Assembly (NCBI RefSeq): GCF_024198215.1
Contig: NZ_JAKCFA010000008.1
Span: forward strand, 1 to 64,000
Source of the DNA: Myxococcus qinghaiensis
GTDB lineage: Bacteria; Myxococcota; Myxococcia; Myxococcales; Myxococcaceae
Reading direction: 5' to 3'
Length of the DNA: 64,000 nt
Shown here: in pieces, positions 61,229 to 64,000 of the stretch
How positions within the stretch are numbered: the first letter of the stretch is position 1
How the letters are laid out: each line of letters begins with the position of its first letter
The notes under the pieces: model-generated
Database searches by the model: none
What the model was told of the DNA's origin: nothing
Seen by the model: the letters and a program-made list of their open reading frames with translations, nothing else
Made by a program: the position numbers and the translations under genes

Positions 61229-62431
61229 GTGAACGATCGGAAGACACGGCGGGTGGTTCCCGCGGTCGAAGTCATCCGGCGGCCGGCCTCGACGCCCGGC
61301 AGCGCCGCCCAGACTCCGTCCCCCTCGGAATCCGCCCCTCCGGCGCCCACGCCGCGCCCCACGCCCACGCCCCGGCCTGCCGCCGGCATGGCGCCCTCCA
61401 CCCCGCCGGCCCCTCGGCCCGCGGGAGTGAATCCCACGCCCCGTCCCGCCGCCCCCACGGCGACAGCGCCGGCAGCCACCACGGCTCCCCCGCCCGCTCC
61501 CAGGCCCGCCGGCGTGGCCCCCGCCCCCTCGCCGCGTCCGGCGGGGGTGACGCCTGGCGCCCGTCCGATGGCACCGCGAGCGCCCGGAGGCCCCGGTGGA
61601 CCTGGTGCCCGTCCGGGAGGCTTCGGTGGCCGGCCCGGAGGCTTCCGCTCCTCCACGCCGCGGCCTCCGCCCACGCCCGAGCAGATCCTCGCGCTGGCGC
61701 AGCGCGAGCATGTGCCCGCGCGCATCGCCAAGGGTGAGCTGGAAGGGAAGATGAAGGCGCGCATCTGGCGCAAGCTGCACGCCGAGGAGGCGAAGCGCTT
61801 CGACCAGGTCTACGAGCTGATGGGCCAGACACCGAACCTGTCGCTGGGGGATGCCTTCGGCGTGCTCCAGAGCGGCATGACGGTGGCGGAGTTCATGGCG
61901 CGCAAGGAGCGCACCCAGCGCAAGGCGGCCATCAAGCAGGCGCGCGGCGAGGTGGACAACGCCGTGGTGGCGGAGCTGCTCGGCGGGCTCATCTCCGGCA
62001 AGGTGGAGGTGTCCGTCGTCCTGGCGGAGCGCTCGCTGCTGGACACGCTCGTCGCGGAAGAGCCCATCGCCTTCACGCTGGAGCGCACCGGGCGGCTGGA
62101 GAAGCTGCAGGTGGTGCTGCTGGCGCGTCGCGCCGAGTGGGAGCGACTCCTGCCTGGCCTGGAGCGCGATGCCAAGCTGACGCAGAAGCCCTCCACGGTG
62201 GCGCGTCAGCCGGACAAGCGTCCGTACTCGGACCCGCGCGCCTTCCTGGACCACCTGGGCGACACGGTGAAGCTGGTGCTGCGCAACGGCATCACCCTCC
62301 AGCTTCCGCTGATGCACGTGGGCCGGTTCGACCTGCTGCTGGGGGAGCCGGGCCACGAGGTCTTCGTCCCGCTCCACGCCCTGCTCAAGTTCGAGCCGCT
62401 CACCGCGAGCGCTCCCGCCGACGAGGCCTGA
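61229..62431 (+). CDS. Pro/Ala-rich protein with Hfq/Sm-like C-terminal domain
   Basis: A 400-residue protein from GTG 61229. Residues 20-150 are a Pro/Ala/Arg/Gly-rich disordered tail ending in GGFGGRPGGF repeats like RNA-binding RGG stretches. Residues 150-330 are helical and charged (KMKARIWRKLHAEEAKRF, RKERTQRKAAIKQARGEV). Residues 335-391 read DPRAFLDHLGDTVKLVL, then NGITLQLPLMHVGRFDLLL and VFVPLHALLKFEPL. This follows the Hfq order FLN.L, V.V.L.NGI.L.G.I..FD.F...L and V.KHA. Inferred: an RNA-binding Hfq-like protein. It could be another Sm-fold protein. No hfq has been seen in this window. Confidence 0.65.
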   Translation: MNDRKTRRVVPAVEVIRRPASTPGSAAQTPSPSESAPPAPTPRPTPTPRPAAGMAPSTPPAPRPAGVNPTPRPAAPTATAPAATTAPPPAPRPAGVAPAPSPRPAGVTPGARPMAPRAPGGPGGPGARPGGFGGRPGGFRSSTPRPPPTPEQILALAQREHVPARIAKGELEGKMKARIWRKLHAEEAKRFDQVYELMGQTPNLSLGDAFGVLQSGMTVAEFMARKERTQRKAAIKQARGEVDNAVVAELLGGLISGKVEVSVVLAERSLLDTLVAEEPIAFTLERTGRLEKLQVVLLARRAEWERLLPGLERDAKLTQKPSTVARQPDKRPYSDPRAFLDHLGDTVKLVLRNGITLQLPLMHVGRFDLLLGEPGHEVFVPLHALLKFEPLTASAPADEA

Positions 62432-62495
62432 GGGCCCGACGTCGGGGGCGCCGCCCCTTCACCTTCGCCAGTCCTTCGTTCGCTCGAGGCCCGCC

Positions 62496-62918
62496 ATGCG
62501 CCCCTTCTTCTCCCGCATCATCAAGCCCTGGCTCGCGCTGGCCGCGACGGCCGCCATGGTGGGCGCCACGCAGCAGGGGTGCACCAAGGACGCGCCCGCC
62601 GCGGCCGGGACGCCCGCCGCGCCCACCGTGCCCGAGAAGCGGGAGAACGGCGTGCGCGTGGTGGAGCTGACGGTGACGGAGAAGGGCTACGAGCCCAGCC
62701 CCGTGACGCTGAAGAAGGGCGAGCCGGTGAAGCTGGTGGTGACGCGCAAGACGGACCAGACGTGCGCCACCGAAGTGGTGATGGACGGCTACGACATCAA
62801 CACGCCCCTGCCGCTCAACCAGCCGGTGGACATCTCCTTCACACCCAAGGAGTCAGGAAAACTCGTCTACGGGTGTGCCATGGGGAAGATGATTTCCGGC
62901 GTTTTCCTGGTGGACTGA
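62496..62918 (+). CDS. cupredoxin-like secreted protein
   Basis: A 140-residue protein with a signal sequence and an Ala/Pro-rich linker, then a cupredoxin-like beta-domain (about 52-140). The domain has VTEKGYEPSPVTLKKGEPVKLVVTRK and ends FTPKESGKLVYGCAMGKMISGVFLVD, in which Cys and Met residues sit where copper ligands of type I sites lie. Cys29 follows QQG, a poor lipobox, so lipidation is uncertain. It may bind copper in the envelope. It is a single gene between the Hfq-like and DinG-like genes. Confidence 0.75.
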   Translation: MRPFFSRIIKPWLALAATAAMVGATQQGCTKDAPAAAGTPAAPTVPEKRENGVRVVELTVTEKGYEPSPVTLKKGEPVKLVVTRKTDQTCATEVVMDGYDINTPLPLNQPVDISFTPKESGKLVYGCAMGKMISGVFLVD

Positions 62919-62974
62919 AGACGTAGGCCGAAATCTGGGCAGCGCGCGGGGAAGCGTTAGTCTCCCGGCCCTGC

Positions 62975-64000
62975 ATGGGCGGCGCGGCGGAGCTTTTCAC
63001 GCGGCATGTCTTCCTCGACCTCGAAACCACGGGGTTGGATCCACGTGCCGACGAAATCATCGAGCTGGGGTGTCTCTTCTTCGAGAACGGACGCGAGGTG
63101 GACCGCTTCGCGCGGCTCTACTCGGCGTCGCGGCCCCTGCCTCTCACCATCCGACGGCTCACGGGCCTGACGGACGCGGACCTCGCGGGCCGGCCTCGCT
63201 TCGGCACTGACATCGAGGAGCTGCGAAGTCGGCTCACGGGCTGGACGGTGGTGGCGCACAACGCGCCCTTCGAGAAGGGCTTCCTGCCGGACCTGCTGGG
63301 CCCCATCCGCGCTCCGGTGCTCGACTCGTGCGAGTTGATGCACTACCTGCACCCGGAGCTGACCAGCCACTCGCTGGAGTCGCTGCTGCGCTGGGCCGGG
63401 CTGGGCATCCGCCAGCCGCACCGCGCGCTGTCCGACTGCGAGGCGGTGCACGCCGTGCTCGTACAGACGATGGACCGCTTCGTGCGCGAGGGCCGGGGCG
63501 AGGACGTCTCGGACCTGCTGGCCACGTTGGACCCTCGGGCCGCGCGCCGGCTGGGACCTCCGGAGACGGACGGCGGCGCGTTCGACTACGAGGAGTGGCC
63601 GCTGCTGGAGCTGCTGTCGCGACTGAGCGAGGCCTGTCGTGCCGCTCCCGCGCCGCTGGCCCTGGAGACTCAAGGGTTCCTGCGTGGGAAGCCGGAGCGA
63701 CGTCGCGCGGCGGGTGTCCCGTCGCTCCCCGAGCCGGAGGCCGAGGCTCCGGTGCTTCCGGTGCGGGCCGAGGAAGTGACGGCGGTGCTGGGGGTGGGCG
63801 GAGCGCTGGAGCGGATGGAGGAAGGATTCAGGAGTCGGGCCGCGCAGCTCGACATGGCGCAGGCGGTGGCGCGCGCGCTGTCGGACGGCGAGCAGGTGGC
63901 GGTGGAGGCCGGTACGGGGACGGGCAAGTCGCTCGCGTACCTGGCGCCCGCGGCCCTCTTCGCCGCACGCAACGGGCGCAAGGTGGGCGTGGCTCCGCAC
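62975..64000 (+). CDS. DnaQ-like exonuclease fused to DinG-type helicase (partial, runs off the window)
   Basis: Open from ATG 62975 to the window end without a stop; 342 residues visible. The N-terminal DEDDh exonuclease has FLDLETTG (D15, E17), VVAHNAPFEKGFL and PHRALSDCEAVH. After an Ala/Pro/Glu-rich linker (about 215-265) the helicase begins, with SRAAQLDMAQAVARAL (Q-motif-like) and Walker A VEAGTGTGKSLAYLAP. Known: such fusions occur in Firmicutes (exonuclease-DinG) and others; they process DNA during repair. The rest of the XPD-like helicase lies beyond the window. Confidence 0.9.
   Translation, partial: MGGAAELFTRHVFLDLETTGLDPRADEIIELGCLFFENGREVDRFARLYSASRPLPLTIRRLTGLTDADLAGRPRFGTDIEELRSRLTGWTVVAHNAPFEKGFLPDLLGPIRAPVLDSCELMHYLHPELTSHSLESLLRWAGLGIRQPHRALSDCEAVHAVLVQTMDRFVREGRGEDVSDLLATLDPRAARRLGPPETDGGAFDYEEWPLLELLSRLSEACRAAPAPLALETQGFLRGKPERRRAAGVPSLPEPEAEAPVLPVRAEEVTAVLGVGGALERMEEGFRSRAAQLDMAQAVARALSDGEQVAVEAGTGTGKSLAYLAPAALFAARNGRKVGVAPH

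Noticed and set aside
61300..61640. Pro/Ala repeats in the Hfq-like gene as a CRISPR or tandem array
   Set aside because: The units vary in length and sequence and simply encode a Pro-rich disordered tail; there are no spacers of regular size.

Overview
The window is high-GC DNA from a myxobacterium, most likely suborder Cystobacterineae (Myxococcus/Corallococcus/Archangium relatives). The evidence is a near-complete type IV pilus (T4P) locus in the M. xanthus style (pilB-T-C-S-R, pilA-G-H-I, pilD, a second PilS/PilR pair, pilM-N-O-P-Q), a 120-residue roadblock protein matching MglC right after pilQ, and a CarF-type plasmalogen desaturase. Gene names come from protein motifs and remembered gene order; no database was searched.

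Layout. 1-385: truncated 3' end of an IS4-type transposase. 465-4554: a conserved hypothetical, carF, murI and a repeat-built secreted lipoprotein. 4724-8001: a compact Tol operon (tolQ-tolR-tolA/tonB-like-tolB). 8052-11484: a class V aminotransferase, a Ppx/GppA phosphatase and an MFS transporter, followed by degenerate repeats. 11711-24832 (minus): a tightly spaced gene string reading TPR protein, ExeA-like ATPase, TamB, a TamA/BamA-like protein with about seven POTRA domains, a lipoprotein and a PlsC-like acyltransferase. 25021-28843 (minus): accC, accB, efp, mglC and a lipoprotein. 28880-38720 (minus): pilQ, P, O, N, M, pilR2, pilS2, pilD. 38938-42267 (plus): pilA-G-H-I. 42319-50508: an island of glycosyltransferase-like and methyltransferase genes. 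50515-57732 (minus): pilR, S, C, T, B. 57945-64000: ribF, trmB, a response-regulator diguanylate cyclase, a lipoprotein, a protein with an Hfq/Sm-like C-terminus, a cupredoxin-like secreted protein and the start of a DnaQ-DinG nuclease-helicase.

How it fits together. PilM-N-O-P-Q form the trans-envelope pilus channel, PilB/PilT are the extension and retraction motors, PilC the platform, PilD the prepilin peptidase, and PilS/PilR the sensor/sigma54 activator acting on a clear -24/-12 promoter in front of pilA. MglC ties the locus to the polarity machinery for motility. TamA/TamB and Tol serve outer-membrane biogenesis and integrity.

Most notable points: (1) compared with the remembered M. xanthus order, pilA-G-H-I is inverted and about 8 kb of glycosylation-type genes separates it from pilR; (2) a 400-residue protein ends in a domain resembling Hfq; (3) the TamA-like protein has an unusually long POTRA array; (4) PilD carries a long Pro-rich insertion, PilR2 has GAFTDA in place of GAFTGA, and PilS has a degenerate G1 box. 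No tRNA, rRNA or CRISPR was seen, and no gene-free stretch exceeds 300 bases.
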